Position numbers and translations under genes: made by a program. From assembly GCF_947494875.1 (NCBI RefSeq), contig NZ_CANLWM010000004.1, positions 310,001 through 374,000 of the forward strand: DNA of 64,000 bases, written 5' to 3'. This DNA comes from an uncultured Williamsia sp. (GTDB lineage: Bacteria > Actinomycetota > Actinomycetes > Mycobacteriales > Mycobacteriaceae). Of the stretch, positions 19,252 through 27,415 are shown piece after piece. Position 1 is the first letter of the stretch. Each line of letters opens with the position of its first letter. The notes beneath the pieces were generated by a model, which did no database searches, was not told where the DNA came from, and was given only the letters and a program-made list of their open reading frames with translations.

Positions 19252-19716
19252 TCAGTCCGTGTCGACGACGCGGTCGCGGTGGGTCTCGGTCAGGGCGGTC
19301 ATGCGCTCGAGCAGATCGGTGAGGGCGTCGAGCTGGGCGACGGAATGCCCGCCGAAGAGGCGTTGTCCCTCGGCGACCATCGGCCCGTAGGCCTCCCAGA
19401 CGCGGTCGCGGCCGTACTCGGTCAGCTCGACGAGGACGCGTCGTCGGTCGTCCGGTGACGGGGCGCGACGCACCAACCCCTTGGCCTCCAGGCGGTCGAT
19501 GAGCGCGGTGGTCGCCGCCGGGCGGAGTCCTGTCGCCGTCGCGAGTTCCTTGGCCGTGAGAGGCCCCTCGGACAGCCAGTCGAGGCACCGCTGGTCAGCC
19601 GGACCCACTCCCAGCCGCCGTCCGACGGCGTCGTCGAATGCCTGGACGCTGCGCTGGTACCGCTGCATCGCCGTGCCCACGTCGGCGATGGCCTGTTGAC
19701 GGGAACGGCCGGCCAT
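19252..19716 (-). CDS. MarR-family transcriptional regulator
   Basis: A 154-residue MarR protein. Winged helix at about 50-105: LTAKELATATGLRPAATTAL (recognition helix) then LVRRAPSPDDRRRVLVELTE (wing with the DxRxxR signature). N- and C-terminal helices form the dimer region. It is divergent from the FAD monooxygenase at 19784; the 67-bp spacer has three interleaved palindromes, so it most likely represses both genes and releases on binding an aromatic ligand. Confidence 0.92.
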   Translation of the reverse strand: MAGRSRQQAIADVGTAMQRYQRSVQAFDDAVGRRLGVGPADQRCLDWLSEGPLTAKELATATGLRPAATTALIDRLEAKGLVRRAPSPDDRRRVLVELTEYGRDRVWEAYGPMVAEGQRLFGGHSVAQLDALTDLLERMTALTETHRDRVVDTD

Positions 19717-19724
19717 GCTTTCCT

Positions 19725-19753
19725 TTCGATCATCGAATCATTCGAAAATCGAA
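19725..19753. promoter_or_regulatory. Interleaved palindromes, probable MarR operators
   Basis: Within 29 bases: TTCGAT-C-ATCGAA (19725-19737), CGAAT-C-ATTCG (19734-19744) and TTCGA-AAA-TCGAA (19741-19753), each a perfect inverted repeat. They sit in the 67-bp spacer between the MarR and monooxygenase genes. Confidence 0.7.
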
Positions 19754-19783
19754 TCGTATGACTCTCGTAGAAGGGATTGTGGC

Positions 19784-20980
19784 ATGCGCGCACTCGTGGT
19801 CGGGGGAGGGATCGGCGGTCCGGTGCTCGCGATGGCGCTGCGACGATCCGGGATCGACGTGACCGTCCTGGAGCGGAGCGCGTTTCACGCGCGAGACGGG
19901 GGATCCTGGTTCACGGTGACGCCCAACGGGTTGTCGGCACTCGCCGCGGTCGACGCGCTCGACCCCGTGCGCACCCTCGGGTCGTCGACGACGGGGAACC
20001 TCGTCCTCGGCGCGACGGGACGGCGGCTGGGGGTGATCGGCCTCGGCGCGCCGTTGCCCGACGGCACGCCGGCTCTGTCCTTCCGTCGCCCGGATCTCGC
20101 CGCCGCGCTGCTGGACCTCGCGCGCGACCGGGGTGTGCAGGTGGTGGAGGGTGCGCGTGTCACCTCTGCGTCGTCGGGGCCCGACGACGCATCGGTGACC
20201 CTCGACGACGCCACCACGCTGTCCGCCGACGTCGTCATCGGCGCCGACGGGATCCACTCCGTCGTTCGCAGGGCGATCGACCCGACTGCACCGACCGGCC
20301 GATACCTCGGCCTGGTCAACTTCGGCGGGATCACGACGGGCCACGCCCAGCACGGTCTCGCGCCGGGTGTGTGGACCTTCGTCTTCGGTCGGCGCGCGTT
20401 CTTCGGCGCCCTGCCGCTGCCCGACGGCCGCGTGGTCTGGTTCGCGAACGAGCCGCGCCCCGCGGTGTCCGCCGACGAGCGCGCCGCGACGACGCCCGAC
20501 GAGTGGCGAGCGCACCTCGTCGACCTGGCCGCAGCGGACGTCGGTCCCTTCGCCGATCTCATCGCGGCCGGGCGCCTCGACCTCGCCGCCGACAACACCC
20601 ACGACCTGCCGTCGGTGCCACGCTGGCATCGAGCACGGCTGGGTCTCATCGGCGACGCGATCCACGCGCCGTCCCCCAGCTCGGGCCAGGGCGCGTCGAT
20701 GGCGCTGGAGGACGCCGTCGTCATGGGCGCCCTGCTCGGCCGACACGCCGACGACCCCGCAGCGGCCTTCTCGGCCTTCGACGCTGCCCGTCGCCGACGC
20801 GTCGAGAAGATCGTCGCGATGGGCGCGCGGTCGTCGTCGGCGAAGACTCCCGGGTCGGTGCAGCGGGTGATCTCCGAGGCGATCATGCGGCTCGTCTTCC
20901 GCTACGTCGTGACCGACAGGGCGCAGGAGTGGATCACCGCCTACCGCGCGGATCTCGACACTGCGACGGCCGGTTCCTGA
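19784..20980 (+). CDS. FAD-dependent monooxygenase (PHBH/TetX-like)
   Basis: A 398-residue class A flavoprotein monooxygenase. Visible are the N-terminal Rossmann VVGGGIGGPVLAMALRRSG, the NAD(P)H/FAD motif VIGADGIHSVVRR (DG motif, about 150) and LIGDAIHAPSPSSGQG (GD motif, about 290). Length fits the TetX/PHBH single-domain type, which hydroxylates aromatics or polyketide drugs. The ATG at 19784 was chosen because the frame upstream lies inside the operator. Regulation by the divergent MarR gene fits an aromatic substrate; the substrate itself is unknown. Confidence 0.9.
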   Translation: MRALVVGGGIGGPVLAMALRRSGIDVTVLERSAFHARDGGSWFTVTPNGLSALAAVDALDPVRTLGSSTTGNLVLGATGRRLGVIGLGAPLPDGTPALSFRRPDLAAALLDLARDRGVQVVEGARVTSASSGPDDASVTLDDATTLSADVVIGADGIHSVVRRAIDPTAPTGRYLGLVNFGGITTGHAQHGLAPGVWTFVFGRRAFFGALPLPDGRVVWFANEPRPAVSADERAATTPDEWRAHLVDLAAADVGPFADLIAAGRLDLAADNTHDLPSVPRWHRARLGLIGDAIHAPSPSSGQGASMALEDAVVMGALLGRHADDPAAAFSAFDAARRRRVEKIVAMGARSSSAKTPGSVQRVISEAIMRLVFRYVVTDRAQEWITAYRADLDTATAGS

Positions 20981-21154
20981 CCGGTCCGTCCTGATCAGGG
21001 CCGGTGTGTCCGCGTGGCGCACGGTGCCGATGTGGTGCACGGAGGTTCGTATCGATGACCTTCGCCACTATCGCGTGCAGGGTGGTGCCCAAACCGCGAC
21101 AGAGACGTTGTGCTGGAAGACAGGTATCCACACCGACTTGAAGGAGGCATGACC

Positions 21155-22114
21155 ATGGCAGTCTCGACCACGCCGGTTCGTACCCAACTGAGTGCACTGC
21201 TCACACTGACCCACACCGAGGTCCAGATCGCGGAGACCCGCGTGCTGCAGGCCCGCACGGAGGCCGTCGCCGACGAACTCCGGCAGAACGCCGAGAACGG
21301 TCGCGTCCGCGCCCTCGCGATCGAGGAGGCACTCCGCGAGATCGGCGGCCTCCCCGAGATCATCCGCCCGCTCGTCGGCCGAGGCATCGCCGCCGGCAAG
21401 ACCGTCCTGGAGCAGGCACAGCCGCTCGACGAGGCGCTGCTCGGTGACCTGCAGCTCGAGTACCAGCTGCTCGGTCGCGCCAAGTACCTCAAGGCGCTGG
21501 CCACCGCCCACGACCTGGGCTCCGTCGTCGACCTCGCCGACACGCTGATCGACGCGCACTCCGCGACCGTCGACTGGCTCACGACCGTTCTCGCCGAGGA
21601 GGCGATCGGTGGCCCCGGTGCGCTGCGACGCACGCCGGTCCAGTGGGCCAGTGGCCTGCTCGCCAACGTCGTGACCCTTCCGGGTGCGGTCGTCGCCCGC
21701 GGCGCCGACCACGTCATCGATCACGTATCCCGCATCCCGGGGCGGATCGGCAACCTGCGCTCGACCGCCAAGGAGACGACGGAGACCGTCGCGGTGATCT
21801 CCGCGGCCGGCCGTGACGCCGCCCTCGAGGCCGCAGAGGAGGCCGCGCGCGACACCGGCGCGACCGTCATCGCCGACACCATCCACACAGCGCGGGTGGC
21901 CACGGGCACCGTCGGCGTCGAGGACCTGCCCATCGCCGACTACGACGACCTCACCGTCACGTCGGCCGTCGCGGCCATCAAGGACCTCGAGAAGCCGTCC
22001 GACATCCGGCTCGTCGTGGCCTACGAGGAGACGCACAAGAACCGTCAGGGCGTCGTCTCGGCCGCGCAGACGCAGCTCGCCGCGATCGCGAAGGACGTCG
22101 TCGGGGTCGAGTGA
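21155..22114 (+). CDS. Helical ferritin-like protein of unknown function
   Basis: A 319-residue almost entirely helical protein. Residues 1-165 form long amphipathic helices rich in Glu and Ala with possible carboxylate/His ligands (LTHTEVQIAETRVLQARTEA; LQLEYQLLGRAKYLKALATA; LIDAHSATVDWLTTVLAEEA), compatible with a ferritin-like four-helix fold. Residues 190-319 have Ala-rich repeats and end with YEETHKNRQGVVSAAQTQ. Similar proteins occur across Mycobacteriales without assigned function. Start ATG 21155 has AAGGAGG seven bases before it; ATG 21149 abuts that site. Several hairpins follow its stop. Confidence 0.6.
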   Translation: MAVSTTPVRTQLSALLTLTHTEVQIAETRVLQARTEAVADELRQNAENGRVRALAIEEALREIGGLPEIIRPLVGRGIAAGKTVLEQAQPLDEALLGDLQLEYQLLGRAKYLKALATAHDLGSVVDLADTLIDAHSATVDWLTTVLAEEAIGGPGALRRTPVQWASGLLANVVTLPGAVVARGADHVIDHVSRIPGRIGNLRSTAKETTETVAVISAAGRDAALEAAEEAARDTGATVIADTIHTARVATGTVGVEDLPIADYDDLTVTSAVAAIKDLEKPSDIRLVVAYEETHKNRQGVVSAAQTQLAAIAKDVVGVE

Positions 22115-22122
22115 CACCAGGA

Positions 22123-22149
22123 CCCCGCGACTGCGGGGAATGATTCCCC
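22123..22149 (+). terminator. Two small nested hairpins after the helical protein gene
   Basis: CCCCGC-GACT-GCGGGG (22123-22138) and the overlapping GGGGAA-TGA-TTCCCC (22135-22149). They are mutually exclusive because they share GGGG at 22135-22138, a feature of alternative RNA folds, but here directly after a stop codon and before a stronger hairpin, so a termination role is likely. Confidence 0.5.
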
Positions 22150-22163
22150 GCTCCCGCGGGTAC

Positions 22164-22201
22164 CACGAAGGGACGCAGCCTCTCGGTTGCGTCCCTTCGT
22201 G
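22164..22201 (+). terminator. Strong terminator hairpin before the DUF3140 gene
   Basis: A 17-bp stem (22164-22180 with 22185-22201, one G-T wobble) with a TCTC loop. It ends 17 bases before the DUF3140 start, so that gene must be read through it or have a promoter within or overlapping the stem region. Confidence 0.8.
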
Positions 22202-22218
22202 CATCCGAGGAGCGAGCA

Positions 22219-22548
22219 ATGAACGACGCGGTCGCCGACGTCTGGGACGAGTGGCAGGACGCCGTGAACATGACGGCGACGGAACTCGACGAGTTCCTCG
22301 ACACCGACGAGTCGAAGTCCGTCGGGCAGTCGAAGGACGGCGGGGAGTCCACCGGCCACGCCTCCGGCCGCAGGATCGTCGAGATCCTCGAGACGAACAA
22401 GAGCGAGCTCACCGACGACGACGCCGACCACATGCGCCGGGTGGTGAGCTATGTGCACCGCCACCAGGCCCAGGAGCCCGACGGCGATGTCACCGACACG
22501 AAATGGCGCTACTCACTGATGAACTGGGGCCACGACCCCCTCAAGTGA
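22219..22548 (+). CDS. DUF3140 family protein
   Basis: A 109-residue acidic protein. NMTATELDEFLDTDESKSVG, then GRRIVEILETNKSELTDDDA and the basic-aromatic tail SYVHRHQAQEPDGD with TKWRYSLMNWGHDP, is the DUF3140 pattern, a small family common in soil actinobacteria and proteobacteria. No function is known. GAGGAGCGA precedes the ATG. Its last 8 bases overlap the convergent LysR gene. Confidence 0.85.
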   Translation: MNDAVADVWDEWQDAVNMTATELDEFLDTDESKSVGQSKDGGESTGHASGRRIVEILETNKSELTDDDADHMRRVVSYVHRHQAQEPDGDVTDTKWRYSLMNWGHDPLK

Positions 22549-23449
22549 GCTCGTCGCGCAGGCGCCTCGCCTGGTCGCGTATCGCCTCGACGGCGGACCG
22601 GGCGCGCGGGTCCGCGTCGGGTCGGGTGAGGATCAGGCCGCCACGCGTGTCGACGGGCTGATCGACCACCCGCACCGGTGTCACGCCCGGTGGCAGGGCG
22701 GCCGCGAGGGTCCCCGGCAGCACACTGATGCCCAGCCCGGACGCGACCATGCCCAGCCGCGTGGACCAGTTGCGCGCGCTCTGGACCACCCGCGGATCCC
22801 GCGCACCCGGCCACGGTCCGAACTGAGGCTCTCCCGGTGGACCGGCGCCGGCGATCCACGACTCGTCGGCGAGATCGTCGACGGTGACGCGTGATCGCCG
22901 AGCGAGTCGATGATCGACGGGGACCGCCACACAGAGCCCCACGACAGGGAAAGCGTGCGGGACGAGATCGCGTATGTCGGCATCGCCGGCATCCGGCCCG
23001 ACCACCGCGAGGTCCACCCGCCTCGCGCGCAGCCGGCGGAGCAACGCGGGCGTGGACGCCTCGTCGACGGTGACCTCGACGCCGGGATGCGCACGTCGCA
23101 GCGCCGCGACGGACCGCGGGACCAGGACGGCGCACGCCGTCGGGAAAGCCCCGATCACCAGTCGGCCGGCGAGTCGGTCCCGACGGCCGGCCAGCTGAAG
23201 GGTCATCGAATCCAGTTCCGCGAGAACACGACCCGCCGCGGCCACAACCATCCGCCCGGCCGGGGTCGGCGTGACGCCGCGCCGTCCGCGTTCGAACAAC
23301 GGCTCACCGACGGCCGACTCCAGCACGCGCATCTGCCGGGAGACGGCGGACTGCGTGTACCCGAGCTCCACCGCCGCGGCCGAGAACGACCCGCTCGCGA
23401 CAACCTGTCTCAAGACCTTCAGCCCGGTCAGGGTCACGTCGTCCACCAC
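22541..23449 (-). CDS. LysR-family transcriptional regulator
   Basis: A 302-residue LysR regulator: winged helix-turn-helix at about 5-65 (LKVLRQVVASGSFSAAAVEL, then YTQSAVSRQMRVLESAVGEP) and a periplasmic-binding-fold effector domain at about 90-295 (LVIGAFPTACAVLVPRSVAA). It faces the SDR gene at 23557 across 107 bp and probably regulates it. The GTG/ATG at 23449 gives a standard N-terminus. Confidence 0.92.
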   Translation of the reverse strand: MVDDVTLTGLKVLRQVVASGSFSAAAVELGYTQSAVSRQMRVLESAVGEPLFERGRRGVTPTPAGRMVVAAAGRVLAELDSMTLQLAGRRDRLAGRLVIGAFPTACAVLVPRSVAALRRAHPGVEVTVDEASTPALLRRLRARRVDLAVVGPDAGDADIRDLVPHAFPVVGLCVAVPVDHRLARRSRVTVDDLADESWIAGAGPPGEPQFGPWPGARDPRVVQSARNWSTRLGMVASGLGISVLPGTLAAALPPGVTPVRVVDQPVDTRGGLILTRPDADPRARSAVEAIRDQARRLRDELT

Positions 23450-23556
23450 CGGATTCTGTCATGCGTTCAACGCATGGGACAGGTGCAGAACCATCACTAC
23501 AGAACAGGGCAGATCGCGGGCAGGCTGGGGGAGGTAGTCACCGAGGGAGGACACAC

Positions 23557-24501
23557 ATGACCGCACACACCGCGAAGGTCTGGTTCATCACGGGCGCGTC
23601 GAGCGGCTTCGGTCGAGAGTGGGCCGAGGCGTCCCTGGACCGCGGCGACCGGGTGGTGGCCACCGCGCGATCGGTCGACCGTCTCGACGACCTGGTGGAG
23701 CGCCACGGCGACGCCGTCCTCGTCCAGCGGCTCGACGTCACGGACCGCGCCGGTGTCGGTGCCGCGATCGCCCGCGCGCTGGAGCGATTCGGCCGACTCG
23801 ACGTCGTCGTCAACAACGCCGGGTTCGGTCACGTGGGGATGGTCGAGGAACTCGCCGAGGGTGAGATCCGGGCCGCCCTCGAGACGAACGTGCTGGGGAC
23901 GCTGTGGGTCACCCAGGCCGTCCTGCCGGTCCTGCGGGCGCAGGGAGGCGGCCACATCCTCCAGGTCACGAGCGAGGGCGGGATCATCGCCTTCCCGGAG
24001 TTCGGTGCCTACCACGCCGCGAAGTGGGCGGTGGAGGGTCTCTCGCAGTCCCTGCGACTGGAGGTGGCGGACTTCGGGATCCACGTCACGTGCGTCGAAC
24101 CCGGCCCGTACGCGACGAACTTCGCCGGCGGCGGACTCGGCCGGAGTGAGCACCTCGCCGCCTACGACGGTGTCCGCGACCGGATCGATCGCAGCGGATG
24201 GACGCTGGGCGATCCCGTCGCGACCCGTGCGGCGATCCTCGACATCGTCGACGCCGAGAACCCGCCGTCGCGGATCGTCCTCGGACGCGCGCTCGACGGG
24301 ATCGAGCGCGACTACGCCGAAAGGCTCCGCATCTGGCGCGCGTGGCAGGAGACCTCGCTGGCCGCGTTCGGTGCGGCCGGACCCTGCCGTGAGCCGGATC
24401 TGACCGCGAACCGCTACAGCCAGGCCGGGTCCAGATCGAGGGTCGTGCGGTCGAGGGAGGCGAGCAGGTCGAACTGGGGTCCGGTCTTCGGCAGCTCGTA
24501 G
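23557..24501 (+). CDS. Short-chain dehydrogenase/reductase
   Basis: A 314-residue classical SDR: cofactor motif TGASSGFG (about 12-19), NNAG (around 87), catalytic Ser in VTSEGG with YHAAK about 14 residues later, and the VEPGPYATNF segment. Start ATG 23557 follows GAGGGAGG. The last 30 residues (after LTANRYSQAG) are rich in Arg and Ser and not part of the fold: they are translated from the antisense of the acyl-CoA dehydrogenase 3' end, because the stop codon lies 88 bases inside that convergent gene. This suggests loss of an earlier stop. Substrate unknown; LysR neighbour probably controls it. Confidence 0.88.
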   Translation: MTAHTAKVWFITGASSGFGREWAEASLDRGDRVVATARSVDRLDDLVERHGDAVLVQRLDVTDRAGVGAAIARALERFGRLDVVVNNAGFGHVGMVEELAEGEIRAALETNVLGTLWVTQAVLPVLRAQGGGHILQVTSEGGIIAFPEFGAYHAAKWAVEGLSQSLRLEVADFGIHVTCVEPGPYATNFAGGGLGRSEHLAAYDGVRDRIDRSGWTLGDPVATRAAILDIVDAENPPSRIVLGRALDGIERDYAERLRIWRAWQETSLAAFGAAGPCREPDLTANRYSQAGSRSRVVRSREASRSNWGPVFGSS

Positions 24502-26192
24502 CGGAAGAAGTAGCGGGCGGCGGCGCGCTTGCCGTCGTAGAAGTCGCCACCCTTCTCGCCGACGGCGAGCAACTGCTCCAACCAGATCCAGCTCATCACG
24601 ACGTGGCCCGCGGCCTCGAGGTAGACCGTGGCGTTGGCCAGCGACACGGTGACGTCACCGGCCGACCAGACCGCGACGGTCACCTCGGCGAGACGGTCGA
24701 CCGCCGCGCGCAGGGCGCGAGCGAACTCCGCGGCCTCACCGCCGGCCGCCTCGCCGCGCTCCACGGTCGCGGTGATGGTGGCGACGAGCAGCTGTAATCC
24801 CTTGCCGCCGTTCATCACCACCTTGCGGCCGAGCAGGTCGAGACCGTGGATGCCGTGCGCGCCCTCGTGGATCGGGTTGAGGCGGTTGTCCCGATAGCAC
24901 TGCTCGACGTCGTAGTCGCGGGTGTAGCCGTAGCCGCCGTGCACCTGGATGGCCAGGCTGTTGGCCTCCAGACACCACTGCGACGGCCAGCTCTTCACGA
25001 TCGGGGTGAGCACGTCGAGCAGCAGGTGTGCGTCGTCGCGTGCCTGTCCGGTGGTGGTCTGCTCCTCGTCGACGAGCGTGCAGGCGTACAGCCCGAGGGC
25101 GAGCGCGCCCTCGACGTAGGCCTTCTGCGCCACCAACATCCGGCGGACGTCGGCGTGCTCGATGATCGGCACCGGCGGCGACGACGGGTCCTTGTTGTCC
25201 AGCGGTCGACCCTGGGTCCGCGTCTTCGCGTACTCCAGCGACGCCAGGTATCCCGCGTAGCCGATAGCGGTGGCGAGGAACCCGACCCCGATACGCGCCT
25301 CGTTCATCATGTGGAACATGTACGTCAGGCCGAGGTGCTCCTCGCCGACGAGGTAGGCGACCGCGCCCTTCTCCGGTGCGGGGGAATGCGTCCCGTCGCC
25401 GAAGTTGAGCAGGCAGTTGGTAGTGCCTCGGTTGCCCATCTTGTGGTTGAGGCCGACGAGCGCGATGTCGTTGCGGGTGCCGTCGGCGAGGTACTTCGGC
25501 GCGATGAACAGCGAGATGCCCTTGACACCCGCGGGGGCGCCCGGCGTCTTCGCCAGCACCAGGTGGACGATGTTCTCGCTCAGTTCGTGTTCGCCGCCGG
25601 AGATCCACATCTTCGTGCCGGACAGGCGCCAGCTGCCGTCGTCGGCGGGGACCGCCTTGGTGGTGATGTCGGCCAGCGTCGAGCCGGCCTGCGGCTCCGA
25701 CAGGCACATCGTGCCGAAGAAGCGGCCCTCGACCATGGGGGTCACCCACGTGTCGATCTGCTCGGGGGTGCCGTACTCGGTGAGCAGGTTCGCGTTGCCG
25801 ATGGTGAGGAACGGGTAGGTCGACGACGAGGGGTTCGCGGCCTGGAACCACGCCAGCGACGCACGCCCGACGACGGTCGGCAGCTGCATCCCGCCGAGCG
25901 CCTCGTCGAACGAGCCGGCCATCAGACCGGACTTGCGGAACTCGGCCAGCGCCTCGTGCACCTCGTCGATGAGCACGACTCGGCCGTCGTCGCCGACGTA
26001 GGGCTCGTTCTGGTCGGCCTTCTTGTTGTGCGGGGCGAACAGCTGCACGGCCATGTCGGCGCTCAGCGCGAGGACGTCGTCGAAGGTCTCCTTCGAGTGC
26101 TCGGCGAAGCGTTCCCGCTCGGTCAGCGCGACCACGTCGAGCCACTCGTACAGCAGGAAGTCGAGGTCACGACGGGACAGCGGCTCGGCCAT
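24414..26192 (-). CDS. Acyl-CoA dehydrogenase, long form with C-terminal extension
   Basis: A 592-residue ACAD. The middle domain has MCLSEPQAGSTLADITTKAV and the FAD-contact MWISGGEHELSENIVHLV; the C-terminal helices contain VHGGYGYTRDYDVEQCYRDN with the region of the catalytic base; residues after about 450 form the extra C-terminal domain found in the 600-residue FadE5/DmdC-type enzymes. In mycobacteria FadE5 handles broad-range straight-chain acyl-CoAs. It appears monocistronic; no KstR-type box was found near it. The 3' end overlaps the convergent SDR by 88 bases. Confidence 0.9.
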   Translation of the reverse strand: MAEPLSRRDLDFLLYEWLDVVALTERERFAEHSKETFDDVLALSADMAVQLFAPHNKKADQNEPYVGDDGRVVLIDEVHEALAEFRKSGLMAGSFDEALGGMQLPTVVGRASLAWFQAANPSSSTYPFLTIGNANLLTEYGTPEQIDTWVTPMVEGRFFGTMCLSEPQAGSTLADITTKAVPADDGSWRLSGTKMWISGGEHELSENIVHLVLAKTPGAPAGVKGISLFIAPKYLADGTRNDIALVGLNHKMGNRGTTNCLLNFGDGTHSPAPEKGAVAYLVGEEHLGLTYMFHMMNEARIGVGFLATAIGYAGYLASLEYAKTRTQGRPLDNKDPSSPPVPIIEHADVRRMLVAQKAYVEGALALGLYACTLVDEEQTTTGQARDDAHLLLDVLTPIVKSWPSQWCLEANSLAIQVHGGYGYTRDYDVEQCYRDNRLNPIHEGAHGIHGLDLLGRKVVMNGGKGLQLLVATITATVERGEAAGGEAAEFARALRAAVDRLAEVTVAVWSAGDVTVSLANATVYLEAAGHVVMSWIWLEQLLAVGEKGGDFYDGKRAAARYFFRYELPKTGPQFDLLASLDRTTLDLDPAWL

Positions 26193-26267
26193 GGGTCTCC
26201 AATTTCTCGGCAGCTCCCGCCATGATGCGCGTCGCGGCGCTCCGGGGCACGTCCGGGTCGCCCGCGA

Positions 26268-26645
26268 TCACGGCACCACCTGGTCGAGCAGGCCGAACGA
26301 GAGGGCGACCAGGCCGACCTGGGCGGCGACCCCCAGGAGGGGAACCCAGAAGGCGATTCGGCGGCGCAGCATGAGCAGGACCGCGCCGGTGGAGGCGGCC
26401 AGGAGCACGACCAGGCCGACGGCGTCGGTCAGGAAGAACGCCTGGCCGATCTTCCCGGTGTCACAGACGGTCCCACTGCCGCAGGGATCACTCGCCATCG
26501 CGTAGAAGAGGCTGAAGAAGGCCGCGGCTCCGAAGACGGTGACGTGGGCGGCGATGAGCAGGCTCGTCACCACGACGTCGGCGGTGTGTGGCCGTCGGGT
26601 GAGTGCCTGAGGGACGGGCGCCGAGTACGGGAACGGAGTGCTCAT
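26268..26645 (-). CDS. Small integral membrane protein
   Basis: A 125-residue protein with three hydrophobic helices (about 24-48, 70-90, 96-120) and a Pro/Ser-rich cytoplasmic leader. Two cysteines in the first outside loop (ASDPCGSGTVCDTGKIG) could form a disulphide. No family recognised. It stands between the acyl-CoA dehydrogenase and the mycothiol-type protein in the same direction, but spacing of about 75 bp on both sides suggests separate units. Confidence 0.7.
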   Translation of the reverse strand: MSTPFPYSAPVPQALTRRPHTADVVVTSLLIAAHVTVFGAAAFFSLFYAMASDPCGSGTVCDTGKIGQAFFLTDAVGLVVLLAASTGAVLLMLRRRIAFWVPLLGVAAQVGLVALSFGLLDQVVP

Positions 26646-26726
26646 GGCCTGTAGACCGTAGGCCGCCGGGGCGGCGACGATCAGGGGATCATCACCGCCC
26701 CGACCCGGGGAGAACTACTCAACCGA

Positions 26727-27323
26727 TCATGTCCGCGCGGTGAGCCACGGAGTCGACGCGCGACCGGTCCAGTTGGCGAGGCGTTCGGTCGCGCCGGCCT
26801 CCGGTCGGGGCTCGACGACCTCGTCGAACGGTGCGACATCGCGGATGTCGGCGCCGATGAACATCTGCGCGACCGGCAACGTCGCCTCCGCGAGCCCCGC
26901 GGGCGCCTCCGGGGACTGTCCTGTCGCGACGGCGAGATCCCAGCCGTGGACCAGGGTCTCGTTGACGTATCCCCACAGTGCGCCGCGTCCCGGGACCGTT
27001 CCCCACGGCACCGTGGCGGGGGCGTCGAGCAGGGCGTCGTCGGACCACAGTGCGATGGCCGAGGCGGTCGCGTCCGCATAGGCGTCGGGGTCGAAGGGGA
27101 GGCCGAACGCGGGCACGGCGAGGACGTCGCGGCCCTCGGCTATCGCGATCGCCCGGTGCGCGGTGCCCAGCAGGTGGCCGCCGAGCGCGGCGACGTCGAG
27201 GTCGTCGCAGGGCGTGGGATCGGCCATCGACTCCGGTGCGGCGCCCCGAAGCAGGTCGTTCACCCAGGCGGTGGCGCCGGCGTAGACGGGACGGGGATCG
27301 GTGGCGGCGGGTGAGGGGGTCAT
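26727..27323 (-). CDS. TIGR03086-type mycothiol-binding domain protein
   Basis: A 198-residue helical protein. MADPTPCDDLDVAALGGHLL is the hallmark of the TIGR03086/maleylpyruvate isomerase-like family, with the conserved His in GGHLLG and a second metal-binding His in LVHGWDLAVATGQSP. These DinB-fold proteins bind divalent metal and are often mycothiol-dependent transferases. Start ATG 27323. It faces the WYL regulator at 27416, with a perfect operator in the spacer, so it is the likely target. Confidence 0.88.
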   Translation of the reverse strand: MTPSPAATDPRPVYAGATAWVNDLLRGAAPESMADPTPCDDLDVAALGGHLLGTAHRAIAIAEGRDVLAVPAFGLPFDPDAYADATASAIALWSDDALLDAPATVPWGTVPGRGALWGYVNETLVHGWDLAVATGQSPEAPAGLAEATLPVAQMFIGADIRDVAPFDEVVEPRPEAGATERLANWTGRASTPWLTART

Positions 27324-27372
27324 GGCGTCTCCTGGTGTCGCTGGGTCGGGTACGTCGACCAGTCCACGCCTC

Positions 27373-27397
27373 AATCACGACATCTCCTGTCGTGATT
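27373..27397. promoter_or_regulatory. Perfect 10-bp-arm palindrome, operator of the WYL regulator
   Basis: AATCACGACA (27373-27382), five bases, TGTCGTGATT (27388-27397), without mismatch. It lies centrally in the 92-bp divergent spacer, 19 bp before the WYL start and 50 bp before the mycothiol protein start, so one dimer could control both. Confidence 0.8.
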
Positions 27398-27415
27398 TCC
27401 TGACAGGATCGCGCC

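Noticed and set aside
22123-22149. Riboswitch-like alternative hairpins
   Set aside because: They follow a stop codon and precede a strong terminator; there is no conserved aptamer and the downstream gene is DUF3140 without a metabolic link.
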